From contig NZ_VFMX01000001.1 in assembly GCF_006715285.1 (NCBI RefSeq), positions 1,364,001-1,428,000 of the forward strand: a DNA stretch of 64,000 nucleotides, written 5' to 3'. The notes below the pieces were generated by a model. The model was not told the DNA's origin, made no database searches, and saw only the letters and a program-made list of their open reading frames with translations. Below are positions 14,849 to 23,938 of the stretch, piece after piece (the stretch's first letter is position 1; each line of letters begins with the position of its first letter). The position numbers and the translations under genes are program-made. This DNA is from Arthrobacter sp. SLBN-83. GTDB taxonomy: Bacteria; Actinomycetota; Actinomycetes; Actinomycetales; Micrococcaceae.

Positions 14849-16252
14849 ATGCATGCTGACCAGCAACTTTCAAAGTCCCTGAAACCCAGGCACCTGTCCA
14901 TGATCGCCATCGCCGGCGTGATTGGTGCAGGCCTTTTCGTCGGCTCGGGGGCGGCCATCCAGCAGGCCGGCCCCGGCATCCTTATCGCTTACGCGGCCGC
15001 AGGCCTGGTGGTGATCCTGGTGATGCGCATGCTGGGGGAGATGGCCGCTGCCAACCCCGAAACAGGTTCATTCTCAACCTACGCGGACAAGGCCCTTGGC
15101 CGCTGGGCGGGGTTCAGCATCGGCTGGCTCTACGCGTGGTTCTGGATCATCGTCCTGGGCATTGAAGCCACGGCCGGCGCGGCCATCATGCACCGCTGGG
15201 TGCCGGGCATCGACCAGTGGGTGTGGGCCCTTGCCCTCATGGTGCTGCTGACGCTGACCAACCTCGGTTCCGTGAAGTCGTACGGCGAGTTCGAATTTTG
15301 GTTCGCGTCCATCAAGGTGGCCGCCATCGTCCTCTTCCTCCTCTTCGGTGCTGCCGCCATCCTGGGCCTCATCCCCGGCGTCCCCGCACCGGGGCTGAGC
15401 AATCTGATCAACAACGGCGGCTTTATGCCCAATGGTCCAGGCGCCGTCCTGGCAGGCATCCTTGTGGTGGTCTTCTCCTTCTTTGGCGCTGAGATCGCCA
15501 CCATCGCCGCCGGCGAATCAGAAAACCCGGTGGATGCCGTGAAGAAGGCAGTGAAATCCACCGTGTGGCGAATCCTGGTCTTCTACATCGGTTCCATCGC
15601 CGTGGTGGTCACCCTGCTTCCCTGGAACTCCGCATCGGTAGCAAAGAGCCCGTACGTGGCCGTCATCGAACTGTTCGGCATCCCCGGCGCCGGAACCATC
15701 ATGGACGTCGTAGTCCTCACTTCCGTGCTTTCCTGCCTGAACTCCGGCCTTTACACGGCCAGCCGGATGCTGTTTTCCCTCTCCACCCGCGGCGACGCGC
15801 CCCGCTCCTGGACCCGCATCTCCAGCCGGGGGGTTCCCGCCGCTGCCGTCCTTGCCTCCACCGTGGTCGGGTTCGTGACCGTCGGCCTGAACTACATCGC
15901 ACCGGACACCGTGTTCCTCTTCCTGGTGAACACCTCGGGCGCCATTGCCCTGTTCGTATGGCTGGTCATCTCCGCCTCGCAGCTGGTCCTCCGCCGCCGC
16001 ATGGGAGCCGCGGCCAAGGACCTGCAACTGAAGATGTGGCTGTTCCCGTACCTCACCTGGGCAGCGATTATCAGCATCGTGGCCCTGCTCATCGGCATGG
16101 TGATCGTCGAATCCACCCGGGAATCGCTGCTGCTCTCCCTGGCCCTGGCTGCCGTGGTCGTAGTGGTCGGTGTGCTCCGCTACCGGCGGAACGGCGCTCC
16201 CGCCGGCCAGCCGGCCGTAGCCGCCGAACCCACAGCGGCGCCTGCCGAGTAA
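14849..16252 (+). CDS. Amino acid permease (APC superfamily)
   Basis: A 467-residue transporter of the amino acid/polyamine/organocation superfamily with about twelve membrane segments. It opens with the conserved SMIAIAGVIGAGLFVGSGAA stretch of the first span, followed by MRMLGEMAAANPETGSFSTY, typical of the GABA/aromatic/basic amino acid permease subfamily (GabP/AnsP/CycA-like). The ATG at 14849 was chosen because the protein then begins a few residues before the first span, as in the family. The gene is monocistronic behind its own promoter. The amino acid carried cannot be read from sequence. Confidence 0.87.
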   Translation: MHADQQLSKSLKPRHLSMIAIAGVIGAGLFVGSGAAIQQAGPGILIAYAAAGLVVILVMRMLGEMAAANPETGSFSTYADKALGRWAGFSIGWLYAWFWIIVLGIEATAGAAIMHRWVPGIDQWVWALALMVLLTLTNLGSVKSYGEFEFWFASIKVAAIVLFLLFGAAAILGLIPGVPAPGLSNLINNGGFMPNGPGAVLAGILVVVFSFFGAEIATIAAGESENPVDAVKKAVKSTVWRILVFYIGSIAVVVTLLPWNSASVAKSPYVAVIELFGIPGAGTIMDVVVLTSVLSCLNSGLYTASRMLFSLSTRGDAPRSWTRISSRGVPAAAVLASTVVGFVTVGLNYIAPDTVFLFLVNTSGAIALFVWLVISASQLVLRRRMGAAAKDLQLKMWLFPYLTWAAIISIVALLIGMVIVESTRESLLLSLALAAVVVVVGVLRYRRNGAPAGQPAVAAEPTAAPAE

Positions 16253-16261
16253 GCGCGGCGT

Positions 16262-16267
16262 TAGACT
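16262..16267 (+). promoter_or_regulatory. -10 box TAGACT for a probable leaderless start at 16275
   Basis: TAGACT ends seven bases before ATG 16275. No Shine-Dalgarno sequence lies between them. Confidence 0.45.
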
Positions 16268-16274
16268 CGGGACC

Positions 16275-17576
16275 ATGCCTTTGCCTTCCTCTGCCGCAGA
16301 CCACATCCAGGACCTTGGCGCCTATGTCAGCGCATCGCCGTCGAGCTTCCACGCCGCGCACGAAGGCGGCCGGCGGCTGGAGGAGGCAGGGTTCACCCGC
16401 CTGGATGAGCTGCAGCCGTGGGAGGGCGGGCCGGGCCGGTTCTTCATCATCAGGGACGGTGCACTGATCGCGTGGGTGATCCCCGAAGGTGCGGGGCCAA
16501 CCACGGGGTTCAACATCCTGGGGGCGCACACCGATTCGCCGTCGTTCAAGCTCAAGCCCAAGCCAACCACCGGCGCCTACGGGTGGCTCCAGGCCGGGGT
16601 GGAAATCTACGGCGGACCGCTGCTGAATTCCTGGCTGGACCGCGAGCTGCGGCTCGCGGGCCGGCTGGTGATGCTCGACGGCACCGAGCACCTCACGGCC
16701 ACCGGACCGCTGCTCCGTTTCCCGCAGCTGGCCATCCACCTGGACCGGGCCGTGAACGAGGGACTTACCCTCGACAAGCAGCGGCACATGAACCCGGTGT
16801 GGGGGCTGGGGAATCCAACCGATTCGGACTTGCTGGGCGTGTTGGCAGCTGCCGTTCCCGGCGCCTCCGTCGACCCGGGACAGATTGGCGGGTACGACGT
16901 CGTCATTGCAGACACGCAGGAGCCTGCGGTTTTCGGGGGCGAGGGGGAGTTCTTCGCATCAGGGCGGCTGGACAACCTTTCAGCCACGCACGCCGGGCTT
17001 GCGGCGCTGGTTGCCCACTCGGGTTCCGGGGATGCCGGCGGCCCCATTGCCGTCCTCGCCGCGTTCGACCACGAGGAAATCGGCTCCAACTCCCGCTCGG
17101 GTGCGTGCGGACCCATCCTTGAAGACGTGCTGGTGCGCATCTCCGACGGCCTGGGCGCGACGGCGGGCCAGCGGCGGCAGGCCCTGGCGGCGTCGTTCTG
17201 CCTCTCGGCCGACGCTGGGCACGCGGTGCATCCGAACTATCCTGAGCGGCACGATCCCGCCAACCACCCCGTGCTGAACGGCGGCCCGCTCCTCAAGATC
17301 AATGCCAACCAGCGCTATGCCACGGACGCGTATGGTGCCGCCTTCTGGGCACGGCTGTGCCGCGAGGCCGGCGTGCCGTACCAGGAGTTCGTGTCCAACA
17401 ACGTAGTGCCGTGCGGCTCCACCATCGGTCCGCTTACGGCCACCCGCCTGGGCATCCGGACCGTGGACGTGGGCGTGCCGCTGCTGTCCATGCACTCCGC
17501 GCGTGAGCTCTGCGGGGTGGAGGATCCCCTGCGCCTGGCCGCCGTGACGGAGCTGTTCTTCGGGACGGCTGCGTAG
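16275..17576 (+). CDS. M18 family aminopeptidase
   Basis: A 433-residue cytosolic zinc aminopeptidase of family M18 (aspartyl aminopeptidase-like). Metal and catalytic residues are visible in AHTDSPSFKLKP (His85, Asp87), GRLDNLSATHAG, AAFDHEEIGSNSRSGA (Glu267, Glu268) and ADAGHAVHPNYPERHD. A conserved late motif is VPCGSTIGP, with the last metal histidine in DVGVPLLSMHSARE. Length and motif order are standard for the family. The start follows a leaderless-type promoter immediately after the permease gene. Confidence 0.93.
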   Translation: MPLPSSAADHIQDLGAYVSASPSSFHAAHEGGRRLEEAGFTRLDELQPWEGGPGRFFIIRDGALIAWVIPEGAGPTTGFNILGAHTDSPSFKLKPKPTTGAYGWLQAGVEIYGGPLLNSWLDRELRLAGRLVMLDGTEHLTATGPLLRFPQLAIHLDRAVNEGLTLDKQRHMNPVWGLGNPTDSDLLGVLAAAVPGASVDPGQIGGYDVVIADTQEPAVFGGEGEFFASGRLDNLSATHAGLAALVAHSGSGDAGGPIAVLAAFDHEEIGSNSRSGACGPILEDVLVRISDGLGATAGQRRQALAASFCLSADAGHAVHPNYPERHDPANHPVLNGGPLLKINANQRYATDAYGAAFWARLCREAGVPYQEFVSNNVVPCGSTIGPLTATRLGIRTVDVGVPLLSMHSARELCGVEDPLRLAAVTELFFGTAA

Positions 17577-17677
17577 TTTTCTCCTTTGCGGCACCACAAA
17601 GGTCCGTGCGGGTAGCCACATGCCCGGGCTGATGCCCTAGTTCCTGCAGGGAGCCCGCTCTACGGTGAAAAGGGCAG

Positions 17678-19060
17678 ATGTCTGGAGAGCGGACCCCGCT
17701 TTGCCGCGCCTGCGCCTTGGCTGCAAGGGAAAGGCTGGAACTCATGGGGCTGTTTACCGAGGCTCTCTACCTTGGGGTGGGGTTCGCCGCCGTCGTGCTG
17801 GGTTTGGTTGCTGCTCTCACGCACCCTGGGCGCCGGAACATCCTCGCATTCCTTCTCGGCGTTTCCGCGGGACTTGTTGCAATGCAGATTTTCAGGATCC
17901 ATATCTTTACGTTCTTGGCCGTTGCCTGGGTCTTCCTGCCGGGCCGGGCAAGGAACAGAGGTGCACACAAACTTGTTGCCGCGTTGGTGGGCGCCGCATT
18001 GCTGTTGGCCTCGACCACGCTCCTGGGCAACCTGGTTAACAGCCCAACTCTGGGACTTCAGCTGCTGGCACTCGCGGGGTCTGCCGCACTGCTGGCCCTC
18101 ACGGCAAACCGTAGGGATGTGACGGCAATGCTCTGGGGCTTGCTGGTCGTCTCAACAGTCGGCAGTGCCGTGGGCGTGCTGCAGGTATTCCAGGTCATCC
18201 CCATGGACCTCTGGCACCTACATGTCAGCTCCATAGGACGACCCACCGGTATCTATCCCGAACCCGACTGGCTGGGAATGTTCTCCGGCATGGGAGTGCT
18301 ATTGACCTGGCGGCTTTCCATGTCCCGGGCCGCGAAGGTGGGACTCTTCCTGCCGAATGTCACGGTCTTCGTCCTGGCCATGGCCCGGGCGTCGTGGATC
18401 GCGCTCCTGGTGTGTATCGTCGCTGCGGGAGTGGCTTCAGCAATCCGCAGGAGACGGCGTTCCGCCAGCGTGGCGGTGAGCGGGCCCCAGCGGGGACGCC
18501 GCGCCGCCGTCGTCATCGCTTCGGTGGTTGCCCTCGCAGCCTTTGCGGCCGTTCCCCAATTGCAGGAGGACATCGCAGCCCGCGCCTCCACCCTGGTAGG
18601 TACCGTTCAGGAGGACGATATCTCGGGGCAGGCCAGGATCCGGCAGAATGATTCCCTCATCGAGTTGGCGAGGTCCATCCCCATTTATGGTCACGGTCTG
18701 AGCTCCGCAGGAAGAGTAGGGGTCTGGGGCCAGATCGACACCCTTGGCGAGTCCCAAAATAACGTGGCAAGCAATTGGGTCTTGGGGATGTGGGTGGACG
18801 GCGCGTTGTTCGCTGTCCCCCTGATCATCTACTTGGTAGGCCTTGCGTTCGCCCGGGTTCGCAGCATTCCGGGCCAACTTCTGCTCTTCGCCCTCGTGTG
18901 CAGCCTGTTCTCCAACGCGGTTTTCTTCCCCGTGACGTGGCTCCTCGTCGGATTGGCGATCATCGCGGGCCAGCCCGACAACATCGACGGCCTACCGCCG
19001 CAGGTACAGGTTCGTGCCCGCCATCGGCTGGAAGGCGCCCCTGCTGCGTACAGGGGGTAG
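17678..19060 (+). CDS. O-antigen ligase/polymerase-like membrane protein
   Basis: A 460-residue protein with about eleven hydrophobic segments and the long periplasm-side loop of the O-antigen ligase/Wzy_C family. That loop, near residues 290-370, includes SGQARIRQNDSLIELARSIP and IYGHGLSS. Such proteins join or polymerise lipid-linked glycans on the outer face of the membrane. Two starts are possible: ATG 17678, with AAAAGG and a TACGGT -10 box at 17661-17666, or ATG 17744, preceded by GGAAAGG. The first is used. It lies at the edge of the minus-strand polysaccharide cluster and converges with it, so it is a candidate polymerase for that polymer. Confidence 0.75.
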   Translation: MSGERTPLCRACALAARERLELMGLFTEALYLGVGFAAVVLGLVAALTHPGRRNILAFLLGVSAGLVAMQIFRIHIFTFLAVAWVFLPGRARNRGAHKLVAALVGAALLLASTTLLGNLVNSPTLGLQLLALAGSAALLALTANRRDVTAMLWGLLVVSTVGSAVGVLQVFQVIPMDLWHLHVSSIGRPTGIYPEPDWLGMFSGMGVLLTWRLSMSRAAKVGLFLPNVTVFVLAMARASWIALLVCIVAAGVASAIRRRRRSASVAVSGPQRGRRAAVVIASVVALAAFAAVPQLQEDIAARASTLVGTVQEDDISGQARIRQNDSLIELARSIPIYGHGLSSAGRVGVWGQIDTLGESQNNVASNWVLGMWVDGALFAVPLIIYLVGLAFARVRSIPGQLLLFALVCSLFSNAVFFPVTWLLVGLAIIAGQPDNIDGLPPQVQVRARHRLEGAPAAYRG

Positions 19061-19102
19061 CGCAGAGCAGGGCCGGCAGCGGGCCTGGTTCACACCCGGC
19101 GA

Positions 19103-21007
19103 TTAGGACAGCCGTTGCCGGGGGCGAACCAGCAGAGCCCACTCGTGGTCGGCCTGTCTGTGGAAAGCTCCGGCGGCCTTGGAAGCTTCCGTCCGTCCGT
19201 GTTCCACAGCGAATTCAATGGCTTTTGACCACGCGTCAACATCACTCGCGGAGCCGCTGTTGCCGCTGACCAATAGCGGAGATTCCGGTCCAAAGAGGTC
19301 GCGGAGGCTCGTTTCGGACCGGCCGACGACCGGGACAGCCTGTTCGAGCGCCCGGATAGCGATCCCGCTCTGGAAGAACCGTTTGTAGGGAATGACGATG
19401 ACCGTGCTGTCGGCAACCAGCTGGTCCAGTTCCTCTTCTGGGACGAACCGCGAATCCACTCGCCATCCTTCGACCTGCGGCCAGCCGCGGCCAATGATTT
19501 CAAAGTCGTAGCTGGACCCCAAACGGCTCGCCAAGGCCACCAGAAGGTCGAGGTCCCGGTCCCGCTTGTACTGTCCCAGAACGCGTACCCGGGGACGGCG
19601 GCCAGGCCCCCGGTGAACAGCCTCTACAAGCGGCCGCTCCGATGAATGCGGGAGCACCGGATGGGGCACCACCGTCAATCCCTTCGTGAATCCCCTCACG
19701 CGCATGGCTTCGGCGGCTGCCTGACTATGGACCAGTGTTGCCGGCCGGCCCTTCATTCTCCCCATAAGAGCGGAAGCTGCCCTGCCGCTTCCCACCGACC
19801 TCACCAAAGGATTCGGATCGTGATAAACCACCCACGAGGAATTCCCGCATAGCACCTTGACCAGGAAAAGGTCCCAAAAACCCAAAACAGGCCAGGTAAG
19901 CAGGATCCTTGGAGGAACACTCCGACCGCGTCGGTACCAGCCCTCTGAGCCCAGCAGTTTCACGTACTCCAGAAGCCACATCAGGCGATGCTGGCCCGAA
20001 ACGGACGGTTCATCCAGGGCCCTGACGCACGCCGGAATCCCTGCGGCCCCCAAGTGTTGTTGCAATGCGTGGCTGTAGTGCGCCAGTGCCCCTCCCAAGG
20101 GGTTGACGATCACAACGCCCTCCTGTTCTTTGGCCCGGGCGGCGGCCGCGAGCGTCCGGCCGGAGCGCAACCCAGCCAGCAGAGGTCGCAGTGTGGTGGC
20201 TCGGTGTTGCTTGATCAGATCCCGGGCCACGGACCGTACGAAAAGGTATGGTGCGGACGCCTGGGCCTGGAATCGAGACCCGTGCTTGGCGTGGAAGATC
20301 TGTATATTTCGTGTCATGTAGAACGGCGGGATACCGTTCGAATGTTGCCAAGCGAAGGCTTGCGCGTTCACTTTCACCTTCCAACCATGGTGCCGGAGGG
20401 TCTGGTGGTGGTCCGTCTCCTCCATGTAGAGGAAGTAGGTTTCATCGATGGGATGCTGGGTCAGGACGCCCCGCCGGAACATTAGAAGGGCGCCGTCGAG
20501 CCACGACACCAATTGCGGGGGAGCGGCGGACGGTCCCGGCCGTGGAGTCAGATGCCCGTGATGGCGGGGGAGACCCAGGACTCTGGTGAAGCGTCCCCCT
20601 TCCGACCAAATGGTCTTCCCTTCGTCGCCCGTCACAAGTATGGGTCCAACTACGGCTGTTTCCGGATCTTCGGCGAGGGTGGCACGGAGGAGGGCCAGGC
20701 AGTCCGCCTCGGGCCGTGACTCGTGGGTGGCGACCAGAAGGTATCGCCATCCATGGCTGTTTTTCTCATGCCAGGCCGCTCCACGGTTGACGGCTGCACC
20801 GTAACCGGCATTGGCGCTGTAAATCGTATGTGCACCCGCTGGCATGAGACTCTCCACCTCGGTCCGTCGCAGGGGTTCCTCACTGTTGTCCACTACGAGA
20901 ATCCGGTCCGGGGCGACGCCACCTGCAATAAGCGTGTTGAGGGTGGCACCCAGCGTCCCGTAGCTGCGGTGGTGTACCACTACGGCCACAAGGTCCGGGA
21001 TGATCAT
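19103..21007 (-). CDS. Two-domain glycosyltransferase (GT2 + GT4-like fusion)
   Basis: A 634-residue protein with two glycosyltransferase modules. Residues 1-290 are a GT2/rhamnosyltransferase-like domain: VAVVVHHRSYGTLGATLNTL, the NDP-sugar acid in LVVDNSEEPL, SANAGYGAAVNRG, and the acceptor-side WLDGALLMFRRGVL and MEETDHHQTLRHHGW. Residues 300-634 resemble GT4 enzymes of GT-B fold: NPLGGALAHYSHALQQHLG, VVPHPVLPHS, RVLGQYKRDRDLDLLVAL, then VIPYKRFFQSGIAIRALEQA. It may therefore add two sugars in turn. Its start overlaps the stop of the upstream GT4 gene by four bases (ATGA). It is the last gene of the minus-strand cluster. Confidence 0.82.
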   Translation of the reverse strand: MIIPDLVAVVVHHRSYGTLGATLNTLIAGGVAPDRILVVDNSEEPLRRTEVESLMPAGAHTIYSANAGYGAAVNRGAAWHEKNSHGWRYLLVATHESRPEADCLALLRATLAEDPETAVVGPILVTGDEGKTIWSEGGRFTRVLGLPRHHGHLTPRPGPSAAPPQLVSWLDGALLMFRRGVLTQHPIDETYFLYMEETDHHQTLRHHGWKVKVNAQAFAWQHSNGIPPFYMTRNIQIFHAKHGSRFQAQASAPYLFVRSVARDLIKQHRATTLRPLLAGLRSGRTLAAAARAKEQEGVVIVNPLGGALAHYSHALQQHLGAAGIPACVRALDEPSVSGQHRLMWLLEYVKLLGSEGWYRRGRSVPPRILLTWPVLGFWDLFLVKVLCGNSSWVVYHDPNPLVRSVGSGRAASALMGRMKGRPATLVHSQAAAEAMRVRGFTKGLTVVPHPVLPHSSERPLVEAVHRGPGRRPRVRVLGQYKRDRDLDLLVALASRLGSSYDFEIIGRGWPQVEGWRVDSRFVPEEELDQLVADSTVIVIPYKRFFQSGIAIRALEQAVPVVGRSETSLRDLFGPESPLLVSGNSGSASDVDAWSKAIEFAVEHGRTEASKAAGAFHRQADHEWALLVRPRQRLS

Positions 21008-22146
21008 GCGGCATTCCCAACCGAGAGGCGGCTGGCTTGCTTTCGCGATGGCTCCATCGCCGTCACAAGCGCTCGTTCATAACGGCTGCAGACATGCTCC
21101 CAGTTGTAGTGGAGGATCGCGCGCTCCCTGTTTGCGTGCCTCGCCTTTGAACGGAGATCCTCGTCTGACAGTATGTCGCGAAGAGCCTTTGCAATGGCCG
21201 CGGGATCGGGATCGACCAGATGCTCGGATGCGTCGAGAACTTCGCTGTTGTACACGGTCCGGCGTGCAACCACTGGCGCGCCGCAGGCCATCGCCTGGAC
21301 TAAGGCTGGATTTGTTCCTCCCACGCTGTGCCCGTGGAAGTAGGCCCCGGCGTGCTGCCACAGTGACAGCAATTTCTTGTCGTCGCTGAGGTGCCCGAGC
21401 CAAGTGACGTTGGGGTGGCGGGCACTCAACTCTTTCGCATCCTCGTCCAGAGGACCCCTGTATCCGCTGGATCCCACAATGACCACTGGATAATCACTGG
21501 CGATGTCTTCTACTGCCCGGAAGAACTCTGACACCGTGTTTTCGGGGACAAACCGCGCCACCATGAGCACGTAGGAATCGTGTTCCAGGCCCGGAACAAC
21601 GTCCAAGGGGACCGGGATTTCACCTCCGTACGGAATGAACACGGATTCCCGGCCAAAGTCCTCCTTCCAGCGCCGTTGGATTTCGACGGCGTCACTCACC
21701 AAGAGGGTTCCGAAGCGGGCGGTAAGACGGGCGCCAAGCTTGAACACGAGTTTTGCAAGGCCGTTCCATTTGGCACGTTCCCATTCGATTCCGTCAACGT
21801 TCACAACGGTGGGTATGCCGCGGAGTTTCAGCAGCGGCAGCCAGAATCCATTCGCCACGTTCATCACCAGCGCGACATCCGGCTTCTCCCGGAGGCAGTG
21901 CAGAACGGCGGTCAGGCCGAATGACAGAGTGCTCAGTGACTTGCTTTCCAGACCCGGAGTGGTGGTGGTCCGGACTCTGGGGTCGCGGGCGGTGTCGTCA
22001 TCCTTGGTGGCACCGGGCCGGCAATAAACGTTGACATTCCAGCCTTTGCCGACCAGGAAGGGGGCGATCTTCCTGACGGCGGTTTCAAAACCACCGTAGT
22101 AGCTTGGATAGCCACGTGTGCCGATCACTGCGACAGTCTTGGGCAT
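21004..22146 (-). CDS. GT4 glycosyltransferase with DUF1972-type N-terminus (rhamnosyltransferase-like)
   Basis: A 380-residue GT-B fold glycosyltransferase. The N-terminus VAVIGTRGYPSYYGGFETAV is diagnostic of the DUF1972 family, often annotated as Cps2F-like rhamnosyltransferases. VNVDGIEWERAKW and the C-terminal GT4 motif (HGHSVGGTNPALVQAMACGAPVVA) complete it. ATG 22146 is preferred because AGGAG lies seven bases upstream; an in-frame ATG six bases earlier would sit on the ribosome binding site. It overlaps the next gene by four bases. The role is transfer of a deoxysugar or hexose to the lipid-linked repeat unit in the cytosol, and the sugar is inferred only. Confidence 0.85.
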   Translation of the reverse strand: MPKTVAVIGTRGYPSYYGGFETAVRKIAPFLVGKGWNVNVYCRPGATKDDDTARDPRVRTTTTPGLESKSLSTLSFGLTAVLHCLREKPDVALVMNVANGFWLPLLKLRGIPTVVNVDGIEWERAKWNGLAKLVFKLGARLTARFGTLLVSDAVEIQRRWKEDFGRESVFIPYGGEIPVPLDVVPGLEHDSYVLMVARFVPENTVSEFFRAVEDIASDYPVVIVGSSGYRGPLDEDAKELSARHPNVTWLGHLSDDKKLLSLWQHAGAYFHGHSVGGTNPALVQAMACGAPVVARRTVYNSEVLDASEHLVDPDPAAIAKALRDILSDEDLRSKARHANRERAILHYNWEHVCSRYERALVTAMEPSRKQASRLSVGNAA

Positions 22147-22233
22147 GGACATTCTCCTGTTTCCCGTTCGAAGCACTCGAGACAACTCCCGGTGCGGGCG
22201 ATGACGATTCCCGCTCTCCGCGGGGGAACGGTC

Positions 22234-23754
22234 CTAAATTTCAGCGCCGTCCTTTTCCGTCCCGGGCCGATCCCTCTCGACATCCCGGTCGGCGCTCCCG
22301 GACGACGCTGCCTCGGGCGCAGCGGTGTAGGCACCGTAGTACGCGTATGAATCCACACCTTTGGTCGGGACACAGTTGAAGATTGCTCCCAGGACTGGGG
22401 CCTGGACCTTTTGAAGAGCTCGGAGGGACCTTTCAAATTCATCCCGCGTAGTTCGACCGGCCTTGGCCACCACGATCACGCCATCGGCGGCCCGCGACAA
22501 GACGGCAGCGTCCGTGACCGGAAGCAAAGGGGGAGCGTCGATCAGCACTGTGGCCCCGGCTGCCAGGGTGTTCAGCAATTGCTTCATGGCGTTTGTGCCC
22601 AGCAGTTCGCTCGGGTTGGGCGGGGTTGGCCCGGAGCCCAGGACAGAAAGGTTCGACAGGACGGTAGGGGCTTGAATCACATCGACCAGTTGGGCTTGGC
22701 CGCTAAGTACATTGGTTACGCCGACCCCCGGGACGAGGTTGAAGGCGCCGGCGATTCGGGGGCGACGGAGGTCCCCATCGACGACGACGACCGGCTCACC
22801 AGTGGCTGCCATCGTGACGGCCAAGTTGCCGGTCACAGTTGACTTGCCGTCGGAAGTCATTGGACTGGTTACCAGGATGATGCGGGGACGATGGTCAACG
22901 TCGACAAATCTTAGGTTGGTCCTAAGGGCCCGGAGGGCCTCAACGAAGGCACGGTTCCGTTCTCCTGCTTGCGTAAGTTGGTGCCGCTCGGTGCCCAGCA
23001 CCTTGAGAGCGCCACTGATATCCGGGTCATAGGGAAGGGTCCCGATCACGGGAACGTCGAAGAGGCGCTCGATTTCGCTGGAGCTGCGCAGCCTTCGGTC
23101 AAGATGGTGGCGAAGTAGTGCTGCCGCGTAGGCCAGGAGGAGGCCACCAATCGCACCGAAGAGGAGGGCGAGTTTGATGTTGGGAGAAATTGGTGTCGTG
23201 GGAAGGGCCGCTTTATCGAGTGGAACCAGGCCTACCGGCAGGGCGGGAGGGGTTGGTTGGCCAGCGGTGACGAAGCTTTCGAGCAGCTGGACCCGTTTGG
23301 CCAGCTCCGCGACCCATGCATCAGCCACCCGCTGGGCCATGACCGGATCCGGAGACGTGGCGGTGATGCGAATTTCCGCTGTCTCAACGGGGACATTGAC
23401 TGAAACGGTGGGGAGCAGGGCGTCCGCGGTGGTATTCAACCCCACCGTCGCGATGACCTGATCTGCGATGAGCCGGGATTCCGCTATCGACTCGTAATTC
23501 TTGATTTTAGACTTCGCCAGGGCATCACCGGTCAGGAGTGTGTTGACACTGTCCGAACCCACTGTGAGCACAAGGGCACTGGATTCCGCGGCGTAGGTAC
23601 GTGGTTGAAGAGCGGCCCAGAGCATCACCAGGGCGGTGACAATCACGGTCACGACGGCGATGGAGCGCCAGTAGAGCCTTGCCACGCGGACATAGTCGCG
23701 CACTCCCATTCCTGCAGCGGACTCATCGCTGTTGACCTCATGTTTGCCTGTCAT
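22234..23754 (-). CDS. Polysaccharide co-polymerase / bacterial tyrosine kinase (Wzz-BY-kinase fusion)
   Basis: A 506-residue chain-length regulator fused to its autokinase. The Wzz part has two membrane spans (about 31-50 and 190-212) around an external loop. The cytosolic BY-kinase domain shows Walker A MTSDGKST (299-306), Walker A' VVVVDGDLRRPRI and Walker B TVLIDAPPLLPV. Just after it is the C-terminal tyrosine cluster DSYAYYGAYT, the usual autophosphorylation site. AAGGAAGGA upstream supports the ATG. No partner Wzb-type phosphatase was found in the window. The gene is separated from neighbours by 87 and 184 bases, so it may have its own promoter within the cluster. Confidence 0.93.
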   Translation of the reverse strand: MTGKHEVNSDESAAGMGVRDYVRVARLYWRSIAVVTVIVTALVMLWAALQPRTYAAESSALVLTVGSDSVNTLLTGDALAKSKIKNYESIAESRLIADQVIATVGLNTTADALLPTVSVNVPVETAEIRITATSPDPVMAQRVADAWVAELAKRVQLLESFVTAGQPTPPALPVGLVPLDKAALPTTPISPNIKLALLFGAIGGLLLAYAAALLRHHLDRRLRSSSEIERLFDVPVIGTLPYDPDISGALKVLGTERHQLTQAGERNRAFVEALRALRTNLRFVDVDHRPRIILVTSPMTSDGKSTVTGNLAVTMAATGEPVVVVDGDLRRPRIAGAFNLVPGVGVTNVLSGQAQLVDVIQAPTVLSNLSVLGSGPTPPNPSELLGTNAMKQLLNTLAAGATVLIDAPPLLPVTDAAVLSRAADGVIVVAKAGRTTRDEFERSLRALQKVQAPVLGAIFNCVPTKGVDSYAYYGAYTAAPEAASSGSADRDVERDRPGTEKDGAEI

Positions 23755-23938
23755 GACGTCGTTCCTTCCTTTTCCATGGAGTACCGCCGCACGGGTGGAC
23801 CCATTGGCCTTGATGAAAAATTAGCCCGGCGCTGCCTGTCGTCGAGATGAACCGGTTAGGCCTTTGTGGACCCTGTCCTGCAACAGTGTGGAAACTGCGG
23901 ACCCCCGCGGCCGTGGTGAGTCCTTTCGCGCTTTCCGT

